Source of the DNA: Flavobacterium sp. MK4S-17
GTDB taxonomy: Bacteria > Bacteroidota > Bacteroidia > Flavobacteriales > Flavobacteriaceae
Length of the DNA stretch: 64,000 bases
Direction of reading: 5' to 3'
NCBI RefSeq assembly: GCF_009848495.1
Contig: NZ_WWEP01000036.1
Coordinates: 62,001 to 126,000 of the forward strand
Shown: one piece after another, positions 25,281 through 37,000 of the stretch
Numbering within the stretch: the first letter of the stretch is position 1
Layout: each line of letters starts with the position of its first letter
Program-made: the position numbers and the translations under genes
Notes under the pieces: model-generated
The model's input: only the letters and a program-made list of their open reading frames with translations
Databases searched by the model: none
What the model was told of the DNA's origin: nothing

Positions 25281-28200
25281 TTATTGTTTTTTAATAACTT
25301 TTACTGATTTAACCGCATCTCCCGCTGTAACATTGATTACATATGGCCCATCTGCAAGGGCTGACATATCAACTTTAGCTTCGGCTGCGTTTATTTTCTG
25401 ATTCATTACCTGCTGGCCAAGTAAATTATATACTGCAACAGATGTAATATCAGAAGAATATGTAAGAGTTAATACATTTTTAACCGGGTTAGGATAGTAA
25501 GAGAATGAAGCAAGATCAAACTCTCCATTACCCAATACCACTTCAACAGTTACTGCAAAAGGCACTTCGCTTACACATCCGTTTAGGGTTTGTAAAGCAT
25601 AGTATGTTGTACCGTTTACCAATTGGGTAAATGGATCCAAAGCACCGGTATTGCCTAAAGCATCAGCTTCAGAAGCATACCATATTACAGTAGCACCATT
25701 ATCAAGAGTTACCACAAGGTCTTGTAAAGTAGCATCTTCAGCAGCACTTACAGTTACTATCTGATTAGCATTACCTGAAACCTCACCAAGGTCGATTACT
25801 GATAACGTTACCTGTGCATCTATAGAACATGAAGCACTGTTTGTAACTGTAGCTGTATAAATCCCGTCGGATGTTGGCCTTACATAAACACTTGCCATGT
25901 CTTCACCATTATAAGGTACAGTACCCGCAGCATCAGTATAAAGGTTTGTCATTGGCGACCAAACTACTTCCTGAACCAAATCGTAGCTGAACACGATATT
26001 TGGCCTTATGTCAGAGTAATCAAGATAGCCTTCATCATCCAGGTAAGCTTCATCAAGGGCATCAAGAGTGGCTACGCCCGCAGGTGTTTCGCCATCTATA
26101 GCCGCAAAGCGCACACTGGTATAGCTGGTTTGGGTAGCCCTTGTAGTTGTACCTGAACCATTTCCACTATTACCTTGGTTATGTATAACTTCAACAATAA
26201 TGTTTCCGCCATTCCATGTAAAAGGAGTATCAAGTGTGAAAGAAACCAAGCCTGTAGTCCCATCAGGAGTATAGCTTTGATTGTAAACTGTAGTAAACGT
26301 AGAGTTATCAACAAATGAGCTTTCCATATCTTCTACAGTTGTTTGGCCAATCCTAATGTGCATATCATTTAATGCATTTGCTACCGAAGCATCAAAATCA
26401 AATGACAGTGCACTTATAACCGAGCCTGAAACCATTCCCTGTGCAGTAAGCTCATCAGCCTTATAAAGCATCTGGGTTTTTAAACCTCCGTAATAAGCAC
26501 TGAACGGATTAGGGAATGAAGTTGTTCCCGGCACTTCTGTACCGTTACCTATAGCAGCATCTCCAGATACACTTGCTCCTGTAGCAGTAAGCATTTGTAC
26601 TTCGCCCGCACATACCTGAGGGTTATTAGGAGTGATTGTAACAGCTCCCGGAAGGTCATTAACCGTAACCTGAACTTCAGTTTCTACCACACAGCCTGAT
26701 ACAGAGTTGGTTGCTGTTAAAGTATAAATAGTTGAAGTGGTAGGATTAAACGTCCATCCGATAGTATCATCTCCTGAAACGCCAAGTGAAGGCGACCAGC
26801 TGAAAGTATCGTAATCAGAAGCACCTGATGCAATAGCTATCGGGTCTGAAATGCTTCCATTGCACACATTAACATCAATATTGCTTAAAGTAAATTCAGC
26901 AGGCTGTGTTACTGTAAATGTCTCGGTTGTAGTTACAGTACCTCCCGTTGTAGTAACAGTTACAGTACCTGAAACTCCTGCAGGCACAACTGCAACTATT
27001 TCAGTGGCAGTATTACTTACAATCTCTTCAATTTCAGTACCACCGATGCTCAGTTCCGCATTTAGCAGTTCGGTACCTGTAATGGTAATTTCACCAGAAG
27101 CCGCGCAATAAGTATCAGGAGTAAATGATGTTATAACCGGAGTACCTGCTATAAATACTGATAAAGTATAATCTTCAAAAGACCCGTAAGTATCAGAATA
27201 ACATGGCGAATCAGGTCCGTCATCATTATCTGTACCACCAATCCTTAAGCGGTAGTCTCCGGCAGGAGCATTGGCAGGAATCATAAAGCTTCCTGAAAGT
27301 ACAGTAGGCTCATCGCTTTCTGAAAGTTCATCAAATACAATTTCGCTTTCTTCCAATACAAGGTTCTGGTTCCAGTCTACCCATATTTTTGTACCGTAAG
27401 TATAGCCTGTATTATAAGTTATGGCAAAATTAACGGTTGAACCGGCTGCAGCTGCTGTTGAAAGGCTTGAATAATCAGCGTAGTTACCATCTTCAGCATC
27501 AGTGGCATTGTCAATACTGCCCATAGCTACATTTATTATACCATCTCCGTCAACACTTGTTGGAGCAGGGGTACAATAACCTGTAAAGAAATCAACCGGG
27601 CCTAACCATTCACTGCTATCAGAACTGCTGCATACGCTTCTTACCCACACGTAATAGGCCGTATCCGGAGTTAAACCTGAAATATCTGCTGTTGTTACAC
27701 CTGCGCCGACTGTACCCGAAGGTGTTGCCATTGCATCCGGTGTTGTCATATCCTCACTGTAGTAATACTCATACCCTTCTGCCGGTGCACTTGCAGATGC
27801 TGACCAAGATAATGTACCTTCTTCCTGCGATGACAACATCATTTCCAGATTTGAAGGTGTTAAGCAGGTTGGCACATTTCTCACTTTTACATTGTCTAAC
27901 AATATATCATTGTAAAAAGCATTTCCTGTTGAGGCTGCAGTTTTATCTACAATAAACCTAATCATTACAGAACCGTTATATCCGGCTAAAGATACCTCAA
28001 TAGTTCTCCAGCTATCATCGCTGGTATTATTGGTATAAACATTATTCCATGTAGTCCCGTCATAAACCTCAACGTTAAATATGTTATTTGGATATGTGCC
28101 TTCATTATTGCTAAACATATCAAATACAAGCTGAGGATCAGTTAATGTGCTTATATCTATTAATGGAGAAGTAAGTGTTACGTCACTAATATTAGAAGGA

Positions 28201-30821
28201 TCAGAACCATCTACCCAGGCAAAAGTTCCATTTGGCCTTATGTTGCCTTCAGCATAGTCAACACTTCCATCAAATTTCCATAAGCCAGTACCTGTTGGAT
28301 TTGAAGATGTGTTACTCCAGCAATCAGGCAGGGCTGCACTACTAAACTCTTCAAGGAATGGGCTAGTATAGGCAAAGCAAGGTGTCCTGAAAGTACGTAC
28401 TTCAGTCCAAGCGCTATAGTCGCCGTTTCCACAGTTACTTCTTACCCATACGTAGTAAGTTGCATTGTCTGATAACATTTCCATATTGTAACTTGTTCCT
28501 GTTGGAACAGCATTACCTACAACAAATTCATCTGGTGCTGCATTATTTTGAGAATAATATACCTCATAACCTTCTGTAGGGGCTGATGCCGAAGCATTCC
28601 AAACAAGTTGTGCTGAATCAGGCATTATGTTTTGTACCATTACATTTGTAGGCTCTACACATGTAGGGGCTTCGTCTACTGATATATTATCCAATAATAT
28701 ATCATTATAGTAAGAGTTACCATCGCCGGCAGGTGTTTTATCTACAACAAACCTTATTTGTACCGTTTGGCCTACATAGTCGCCAAGTACTACTTTTACA
28801 GTCCTCCAGTCTGCACCATCTGCATTGTTTGTATAAACATTTGCCCACGTAGTACCATCATATACATCAACCTTAAATATATTATTGGCATAAGTACCTT
28901 GATTATCACTATAAAAATCAAATGTAAGCTGTGGAATAGTTAAAGTACTTAAATCAATCAGCGGAGTAACAAGTGATACATCATTTATAGTTGGTGTAGA
29001 ACCGTCAACCCACGCGAATGTACCATCAGGACGCGTATTGCCCGGTGCATATTCAACACTGCCTGTAAACTTCCATAAACCATTTCCTGTAGGATTTGAT
29101 GACGTGTTTACCCAGCACAAAGGTATAGTACCTGCATCAAGTGCTTCCGAGAACGGCGCAGGGAATGCAAGGCATTTTGTAGTAAATGAAGCTGTGTTTG
29201 TCCAAACGCTGTAATCGCCATTACCGCAATTACTCCTCACCCATACATAATAAGCAGTATTATCAAATAACTCATCTATAGTAACAGAAGTTCCGGAAGT
29301 AACAGGCACACCTGTAATAAACTCATCCGGTGTGGCATCGTTCATAGAAATATAATATTCATATCCTTCTGCCGGGGCAGGATCCGGTGCTGTCCAGCTT
29401 ACAGTAACATCAGTTGCAGTTATACCACTTAGTGTTACATCTAAAGGCTTAAAGCAAGACGGCGACACATCAATAATTATATCATCAATTATAAGGACAT
29501 TTTGGTTTGCATCTGAATAAGCGTTAAAACCAAAATAATAAACACCTGTTGTTTGCGGTGTAAAATCAACAAAATCCTCATGTACATCCTCATCATCTAT
29601 ATTGTCATAATCAGCAAGTACATTTACCATGGCTCCGGCATCAGGCTGTGTACCATAGGCAATTTTAAGTTTTTCAGTATATCCTGCAGAAACGTACTTA
29701 TATTCAACCCTGTAAGATATGCCTGCCGTTAAATTAAGGCCCCTTGTATAAAACCAGGTATTTGCATCATAGTCTGAATCATAAACATAAATCAAAGCCT
29801 GTGTTTCAAAACCATAAGCATCAGGTATATCTACAATCCAGTCGTTAGCCTGGCCAAGGTTTTGACTTGTAGTACAGTTAGGCAATCCAGGAATTGTTGC
29901 TGTTTCAAAATTCATTACATAGGGTAAAGATTCGGGCACACAAGGTGTTGAAAATCTAAATGCAGGAGTCCATGCGCTAACATCATTACTACCGCAATTA
30001 CTCCTTAACCATAAATAATAAGTTGTATTGGAAAACAGCGATTCCAGGCTTAAGGTTGTGCCTGAAGCTATAACATCTGTAGGCATAGTCATAGCAGTAG
30101 GTGCTGTGCTGTCTTCTGATAGGTAATACTCATATCCTGATGCAGGAATAGTACTTGGCGCCATCCAGCTTATCTCTGCTGAGTCAATAGCTAAAGATGT
30201 TGCCTGAACATTCTCCGGCCTAAAGCAGGTTGGCGGGGCTCCCTGTGTAATATTTATATCATCAAAATAATAATATATATCGCTAAAACCCTGAGCTACC
30301 GCAGCAAATCTTAAATAAAAACTTGTAGTAACAGGCGGGAAAAAGGAAACAGACATAGGAGTACAGCTGGCTGACTCAGTATAATTACTATCATCTATAG
30401 TTTGAAGTGTAGTCCACGGCCCCGAAGCAGATGAGGCCCATTGAACTTCAATAGTAATAGCAGAAGGAAAAGCAGGTTCTGCCAAATCATAATAATCAAC
30501 AGCTTTGTAACTGTAATTAACAGTTAATTCGCCTCCATTAGAAGCTCCCATATCGGGTGATACAATGTTATCACCTAAACCATAATACAGGTTGGCCCTT
30601 ATTGCGCCATTCCCTGAGCAAGGCTGTGCTGTTGTATTTGAAAAATATTCATCTTCAGAAACCCAGCCTCCCATACCTGCGACATCCCAGCCCTGGGAAT
30701 AATTAATTTGTGCATTAGCAACATGCCCTATCAAAAAAATAAAGAGACATGAAAAATAGCAACACCATCGCGTGACTTTTTCGGTATTGAAAAAGCCATT
30801 AAACTTTGTAGTTTTTTTCAT
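25281..30821 (-). CDS. T9SS-secreted FN3/adhesion repeat protein, 1846 residues
   Basis: A signal peptide (about 1-37, ending ANAQ) precedes alternating FN3 modules and jelly-roll 'choice-of-anchor/MAM-like' modules. FN3 modules start with Cys near residues 199, 455, 720 and 985. Units 455-720 and 720-985 are both about 265 residues and very alike (each has TYYVWVRSNCGNGDYS or a close form). Next come a GEVED-type domain (about 1080-1222, IWVDWNQN ... SFEDYTLSV), a TIG/IPT-like domain (about 1225-1300), PKD/Ig-like segments, and the type A T9SS sorting domain (about 1773-1846, SYYPNPVKN ... VKVIKKQ). It should cross the outer membrane by T9SS and be displayed or released. Adhesion, or scaffolding of a surface enzyme, is inferred; no catalytic motif is seen. 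Confidence 0.9.
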   Translation of the reverse strand: MKKTTKFNGFFNTEKVTRWCCYFSCLFIFLIGHVANAQINYSQGWDVAGMGGWVSEDEYFSNTTAQPCSGNGAIRANLYYGLGDNIVSPDMGASNGGELTVNYSYKAVDYYDLAEPAFPSAITIEVQWASSASGPWTTLQTIDDSNYTESASCTPMSVSFFPPVTTSFYLRFAAVAQGFSDIYYYFDDINITQGAPPTCFRPENVQATSLAIDSAEISWMAPSTIPASGYEYYLSEDSTAPTAMTMPTDVIASGTTLSLESLFSNTTYYLWLRSNCGSNDVSAWTPAFRFSTPCVPESLPYVMNFETATIPGLPNCTTSQNLGQANDWIVDIPDAYGFETQALIYVYDSDYDANTWFYTRGLNLTAGISYRVEYKYVSAGYTEKLKIAYGTQPDAGAMVNVLADYDNIDDEDVHEDFVDFTPQTTGVYYFGFNAYSDANQNVLIIDDIIIDVSPSCFKPLDVTLSGITATDVTVSWTAPDPAPAEGYEYYISMNDATPDEFITGVPVTSGTSVTIDELFDNTAYYVWVRSNCGNGDYSVWTNTASFTTKCLAFPAPFSEALDAGTIPLCWVNTSSNPTGNGLWKFTGSVEYAPGNTRPDGTFAWVDGSTPTINDVSLVTPLIDLSTLTIPQLTFDFYSDNQGTYANNIFKVDVYDGTTWANVYTNNADGADWRTVKVVLGDYVGQTVQIRFVVDKTPAGDGNSYYNDILLDNISVDEAPTCVEPTNVMVQNIMPDSAQLVWNASASAPTEGYEVYYSQNNAAPDEFVVGNAVPTGTSYNMEMLSDNATYYVWVRSNCGNGDYSAWTEVRTFRTPCFAYTSPFLEEFSSAALPDCWSNTSSNPTGTGLWKFDGSVDYAEGNIRPNGTFAWVDGSDPSNISDVTLTSPLIDISTLTDPQLVFDMFSNNEGTYPNNIFNVEVYDGTTWNNVYTNNTSDDSWRTIEVSLAGYNGSVMIRFIVDKTAASTGNAFYNDILLDNVKVRNVPTCLTPSNLEMMLSSQEEGTLSWSASASAPAEGYEYYYSEDMTTPDAMATPSGTVGAGVTTADISGLTPDTAYYVWVRSVCSSSDSSEWLGPVDFFTGYCTPAPTSVDGDGIINVAMGSIDNATDAEDGNYADYSSLSTAAAAGSTVNFAITYNTGYTYGTKIWVDWNQNLVLEESEIVFDELSESDEPTVLSGSFMIPANAPAGDYRLRIGGTDNDDGPDSPCYSDTYGSFEDYTLSVFIAGTPVITSFTPDTYCAASGEITITGTELLNAELSIGGTEIEEIVSNTATEIVAVVPAGVSGTVTVTTTGGTVTTTETFTVTQPAEFTLSNIDVNVCNGSISDPIAIASGASDYDTFSWSPSLGVSGDDTIGWTFNPTTSTIYTLTATNSVSGCVVETEVQVTVNDLPGAVTITPNNPQVCAGEVQMLTATGASVSGDAAIGNGTEVPGTTSFPNPFSAYYGGLKTQMLYKADELTAQGMVSGSVISALSFDFDASVANALNDMHIRIGQTTVEDMESSFVDNSTFTTVYNQSYTPDGTTGLVSFTLDTPFTWNGGNIIVEVIHNQGNSGNGSGTTTRATQTSYTSVRFAAIDGETPAGVATLDALDEAYLDDEGYLDYSDIRPNIVFSYDLVQEVVWSPMTNLYTDAAGTVPYNGEDMASVYVRPTSDGIYTATVTNSASCSIDAQVTLSVIDLGEVSGNANQIVTVSAAEDATLQDLVVTLDNGATVIWYASEADALGNTGALDPFTQLVNGTTYYALQTLNGCVSEVPFAVTVEVVLGNGEFDLASFSYYPNPVKNVLTLTYSSDITSVAVYNLLGQQVMNQKINAAEAKVDMSALADGPYVINVTAGDAVKSVKVIKKQ
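27870..28665 (-). repeat. 265-residue repeat unit B (FN3 plus anchor module)
   Basis: It encodes FN3 from CVEPTNV through the jelly-roll ending DNVKVRNVPT. It is a tandem copy of unit A; related DNA also occurs in the neighbouring gene near 36100-36900. Confidence 0.7.
28665..29460 (-). repeat. 265-residue repeat unit A (FN3 plus anchor module)
   Basis: It encodes FN3 from CFKPLDV through the jelly-roll ending DNISVDEAPT. It is the same length as the next unit, and the translation is closely similar, including NTSSNPTGNGLWKF and TFAWVDGS. Confidence 0.7.
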
Positions 30822-30988
30822 TGAAAATATGTTTAGAATTAGTAGTTAATAAATTTATAAAAAAAACCACATTTAATATAGTTTTTAAGTTAAAAAAAAC
30901 TTAAAACAATATTTTTATTAATTATTCATGCATAATAAATGAAGATTAAAGCCTGATTTTACTATTAATATTAAATATCGACATAAAA

Positions 30989-31015
30989 AAAACCGCCCTT
31001 TTAAAGGGCGGTTTT
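30989..31015 (-). terminator. Terminator of the 2438-residue T9SS gene
   Basis: The stem AAAACCGCCCTT / AAGGGCGGTTTT lies about 20 nt beyond the stop codon, with a T tract on the minus strand. Confidence 0.85.
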
Positions 31016-31036
31016 AAAACAATATTTAAAAACAGA

Positions 31037-34000
31037 CTACTGCTTTTTAATAACTTTTACGGTTTTAACTGCATTTCCTGCAGCAACCTTAACAAGGTAA
31101 GCACCATCAGCAAGAGAAGACATATCTACTTTTACATCTGTTGCATTTACCTTTTGTGTCATTACTTCCTGACCTAACAGGTTGTAAACTGAAACTGAAG
31201 AAATATCAGAAGAGTAAGTTAAGTTCAAAATATTCTGAACAGGGTTTGGATAGTAGCTGAATGCTGCTATATCAAATCCTTTGCTTCCTAATACTACTGT
31301 TACAGTTACAGGAACCGGGTTATCATTAGTACAGTTGCCTACTGTTTGCATTGCATAGTAAGTATTTCCGCTGATAAGCTGTGTACCGGCATCAAGTGCG
31401 CCAGTTCCGCCGTTAGCATCTTCTTCACTAGCATACCACGCTACAGTTCCTGTTGCAGTAATTTCTATATCCTCAATTGTAGCATCATCAGCAGAATCAA
31501 CATTAATTGTTTGGATAGCATTCGCTACAGGATCAGCAACAACATTAATAGTTACTATAAAGCTGTTATCTACTGAACAAGTACCAGACGCTGCATATAC
31601 ATAAATTGTCTGTGTAGTTGTAATTTCATCACCGGCTTCAAGCATTGTTCCATTTCCTCCGGCTTCAGTATAATAACTACCGGCTGTTAAAGCAGGTAAT
31701 GTATAAACATTACAAGCAGAAACATCAGCAGGGTTATCAGCAGTTACTGTAATTATATCAACAAGAACCGGAGTCCTGTCTATACTTTCGCATCCATCAA
31801 CTGTTTGAGAAGCAAAGTAAGTTATACCGTCAACAAGAGCGGCAGCTCCATCAAGCGCAACGCCTCCTGTAGCATTAGCATACCATGCTATGTTGCTTCC
31901 TGTAGCTTCAAGGTCGGCCACAGTTGAACCTGCACAAAGCTCCTGGTTAGAAGCAGTTGGAGCTGCAATAGCATTTACAGTAAGCACTCCGTTTACATTT
32001 GTAGTACCATCCCAGGCACCACCATTAAAGCCACCATAGTAATAATCACCATTTAGGTATTGGAAACGGCTTGCATAGTAATAAGTACCTGCATCAAGTC
32101 CTGAAATTGAATATGTGTACTCATCATTATTACCTACCTGAACATTGAAGGTTGCTAATTGCCAGTCTGACTCATCCCATGTTGAAGGGTCTGTATCAGC
32201 ATCAGAAACACCAATCCATGCAGTTATAGCTTCGCCAGCACCGGCATCTTCTGTAACACCAGCTTTATATACCTGGGCATAAACATCTAAATCTTCACAG
32301 GTAGTGATTGTTCCTGTAGCAGGGAACTGAAGATTAGCCCAGCCAATATTACAATCAACAAAGTTAACCTCAACAGTTTCTGTAACCAAACAACCTGCAT
32401 CGCTTGTTGCTGTTACAGTGTAGGTTGAACTTGCAGCTGAATCCGACTTAACATAAACAACAGCGGAATTTTCCCCTGCATAAGGCACAGTAGCAGCTTC
32501 ATCAGAATACAAACCAGCAACCGGAGACCAAACAACATCAGCAGGCGCCAATCCTGTACCTATAAGTTTAATGTTAAACCTTTTATTAGAGGTTGATCCT
32601 GTAGTGGCTGCAAGGTCGCTGCGGTTGTACAAAACAGTATTACCACTTGTTTCTGTATAATAAGTTTCAGAGTTATTAGTAGAATTAGCACCTGTCATCC
32701 TTACAGCTACAACGATGTTAGAAACACCATCCCACTCAAACGGAGTAGTAAATTGTACTGTATTCCATCCAATAGCATGATTGTAAGTTACAGGCCCATA
32801 TACAGTTGTAAATGAACTTTCATCTAAATAAGTAGTGCCAGTAAAGGTATCATTAGATGTTGTTCCTATTTTAATAGTATAGGCACCCACGTTAGTTCCA
32901 CTTCCTAAAGAGGTTATATTATAAGCTATAGAAGTTATGTCACCGGCTGATAATCCGGCAGCAGTAAGTTCTGCAGCAGTATATATAGTCTGGCTCTTAA
33001 GGCTCGACCACCTATTATTAAATGCTGTAAGCACTTCTGTAAGCCCTGTTTTGGTTGTAGCATCACCTATGGTTACTTCCTGACCCGCTACAGGTACTTC
33101 GCCTCCAGAAACGGTAAGGCTTTCCACAGCATTTATACATACATCACCTTCTGCTGAATTTGTAATAACTATAGCAGTAGGCAGCGGATTAATAGTAACA
33201 TTAACCGTTACAGGATCAGCATCACACATTGCTCCTGCTGATTGCGAAGCATTAAGTGTATATACAGTTGATACAGTTGGGTTAAATGTCCATCCGTTAG
33301 CTGCATCACCACTAACGCCTTCGCTTGGCGACCAAACAAAAGTATCGTAATCAGATGCGCCTGTTGCAATAGTAACAGCTGTTGTTGTTTCACCTTCACA
33401 CACCGCAGCAGGATCTGCGCTTAAAGTAAGTTCCGGTGCATCACTAATTGTTGCTGTAACAGGAATCCTTAAACTTGTACATGCTTCAGTTATACTCCAG
33501 TTATAGAAATAGTAGTATGAACCTGATGTACCTAATATATATCCACTTGTAATGGTACCTGCTGAACCTATAGGGTAAGGATATGAAGCACTGTATTGGC
33601 GTATCATGCTAGGACCAGACATTGCAGCTATTCTATAATTAGTTCCTGCAGGAATTTGCCAGCCTAGCTGTATGGTATGCAGTACAGGTGCAGAAGTGGT
33701 TCCACCAGCAGGCAACGCTATATCAGCCGATTGCAACTCTGCTCCGGCATTGTTGAATAACTTTACTACCAATGTTCCCGCAGTACCACTGTTTAAATAT
33801 ACATCAACTGTGTTAAGTGTAAATTCACTGGTTACATCAAACAATAAACCATAATTACTTGGTGTAGTACCTCCGTCTGTAGTTGGAGCATCAATCCTCG
33901 CGGCACCTGTAGTTACTGATTCATTACCAGATGCCATAACATAATATGTAGTGGTTTCCGATATTTCAGGTGTTGTAAATGTTTCACCAGTTGCTAATGG

Positions 34001-37000
34001 AAGCCCTCCTGTTTGAGCAGCAAACCATTTCAGGGTACCACCATCGTTAGAAGTAGCACTTAATTCCACTGTACCGGGACCACATTTTTCACCATCAACA
34101 GCTGATACCTCAGGAGCGTCACATCTTGTACTTACAGTAACCGGGCCAGTCCATGCACTATTTAAACCAGAACCGCAATTAGCCCTAACCCAGATGAAAT
34201 ACTCTGTACTTGGGAATAAATCCTCAACTGTAGCGTTTAAAACTCCGGCAAGAACGGTACCCTGCCCTGCTGTTCCTACAGTTGGAGGAGTACTATCTGT
34301 ACTTGCATAATATTCATAACCATCTGCTGGTGCAGATAATGAAGCATCCCATGAAATTTCAGCAGTATCTTCACCTATAGTACCTGCAACCAGGTTAGTT
34401 GGCTCAATACATGCAGGTGTTTCCCTTACACGGAAATTATCAATATAAAATCTTAAATCAGGAGTATTTGATGCACTGTGTGCATAAAACCCGATTTTAA
34501 CAACCCCAGTATAACCTGTTAGCGGCACTATTTCGCTAACGCCACCTGCAGGAATATTGCTGTTGTCATAAGTTTTTATAACATTAGCAGGTCCCCATGT
34601 AGCACCACCATCTGTAGAAACTACAACTTTTACAAACTTTTCGTTCATATCAGCAACAGTTGTGCTTCCAGACCATGGAATAACTGAAGCTGAATACTCA
34701 AGCTGATAGTCTGTACCGGCAGTTAACTCCATAGCAGGTGAAACAATCCACTGGTCTTTATTACCATAAAGTTCAATTCGCACAGCCTTACCATTATCTC
34801 CCGCTGCATTATTATAGTTTTCACTTACCCAGCTTGATGTACCAATAGTTAGGTTAATAGGGTTATTTTGCATTACGCCATTAGCTTCCCTCCAGCATAT
34901 TGAACCGGCATCAGGCATAGCGCCTGCAAAGTCAGTAAAATCATTAGTATATTCTGGCATGTAAGGAATTTCACAGTCAGTCCTTAATGAACCTCCGCTT
35001 ACCCATACACTGCTTTCATTACCACAATTACTGCGTATCCAGTAATAATAAACACTGTCTTCATTTAATCCGGGTACTACAGCAGAGTTACCAGATGCAA
35101 CATTACCTGTAGGTATTGTAAATGCATCAGGGGCAGTATTATCAGGAGCTACATAAAAATCATATCCATCTGACGGAACGTTATTTGGCTCAGTCCAATG
35201 AATAGTAGTATTGCCAGGAGTAGCTACAACATATGGGCTTGTTGGTGCAATACAGTTAACTACAGTAATATTTACATTATCTATAGCACCGGCAGGCTGA
35301 ACACCTCCGCCACCATCATTTCTCCATTCAAAAACCAAACGTATGGTTTGCCCTGCATAAGCTGCAGCTGGAGCAATAATATCTGATGTTACAAAACCTG
35401 TTGAAAGGTTAAAGTTACCATTAGCTATGGTTGCTGTTCCTAGCTGAACGCCGCCATTAGAGTTAGCGGCAGTTAATTGCGTACCCGGTGTAGGGACAAA
35501 ATCAGATGGTACAGCCCATACACGTATATAGTCATATGTGCTTTCTCCACCTGCCTGCCAGTCAAATGTTATTTTAGCTTCTTCAATGTTTGTAGGAAGC
35601 TCAACATCCCTGTAAGCAAAAGTTACTGAATTTGTACCTCTTGTATATTCGTTATTAGAACCATCTGCAGTGTTTGATATGTAAATAGCATTAAAGCCTC
35701 CATTATTAACCGTTGGCCCTATAAACCATTTATTTGGCTGGCTACCGTTAACAAATGTCCAGTTAAGGCCACCCTCAAAATCATCTGAGTATGGAAGTGT
35801 AGCAGGTACTTGCTTTGTAGTAAATACTGCCGGAACTGAATTCCATAAACTAACATCGCCGGCACCACAGTTAGCCCTTACCCATACACGGTAGGTTGTG
35901 TTAGGGAACAGAGAAGATAAACTTACCGAAGTTCCAGATACATTATCAGTAGGTGTAGTAAACTCATTCGGAGCTATATTATCTTCGGCAACATAATAAT
36001 CATATCCTCCGGAAGGGTTACTAGTTGAAGCTGTCCAAGAAATATCTGCAGCCTCGCTTGTAACATTAGCAACAGTTAAAGCTCCTTCAACCTCTAAACA
36101 TGTAGGTGCCTCATTAACATTAACGTTATCCAGTAATATATCATTATAAAAAGCATTGCCTGAAGGCGCAGCTGTTTTATCTACAACAAATCTTACACGT
36201 ATGGTTTCACCAATATAATCAGGCAGTGTTATCTTAATAGTACGCCATTGGGTACTGCTGGTATTATTTGTGTAAACATTTGTCCAAGTTCCTCCAACAG
36301 CCTGTACATCAACCTTAAAAATATTATTCGGATAAGTACCTGTATTATTACTATACATATCAAATGTTAAGTATGGAAGGGTAAGTTCACTTACATCAAT
36401 CATTGGTGAAATTAATGTAACATCACTAATATTTGACGGGTCTGAACCGTCAACCCATGCATAAGTACCTGCGCTTCTTGTATTACCTACAGCATATCCA
36501 GCCTCGCCGGTAAACTTCCATAAACCATTTGCCACAGTATTAGAGGAAGTATTTGTCCAGCAAGCTGACGGTATAGCACCGCTATCAAGGCTTTCTGTAA
36601 AAGGCGCATCAAATGCAGTACATGGTGTTGTAAAAGTTAATGGTCCAACCCATTCACTGGTTTCTCCTGAACCACAATTCGCCCTCACCCATACATAGTA
36701 TGTAGTGTTTGAAAAAATTGAAGTAAGGTCTAAGGTTGTACCTGTTGGTACATTATCGGTTGGAGATGAAAAATCATCCGGCTCAGTATTATCTTCTGAA
36801 ATGATATAATCATATCCTGAGGCAGGGTTGCTGGTTGAAGCTGTCCATTGAACAGTAGCAGAATCTGCCATAAGGTTTGAAACTGATAACGCCGAAGGCT
36901 CAAGGCACGATGGCGATTCATCAAGAGAAATATCATCAACATAAAGCGAGCCCCTGTCAGCAATTGAATAAGCATTAAAGCCTATGTAATAAATACCGGT

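Noticed and set aside
27870..29460. Regularly repeated segments considered as a CRISPR array
   Set aside because: Repeats are about 795 bp, in frame, and encode FN3 and jelly-roll modules; there are no short identical repeats with unique spacers and no cas genes.
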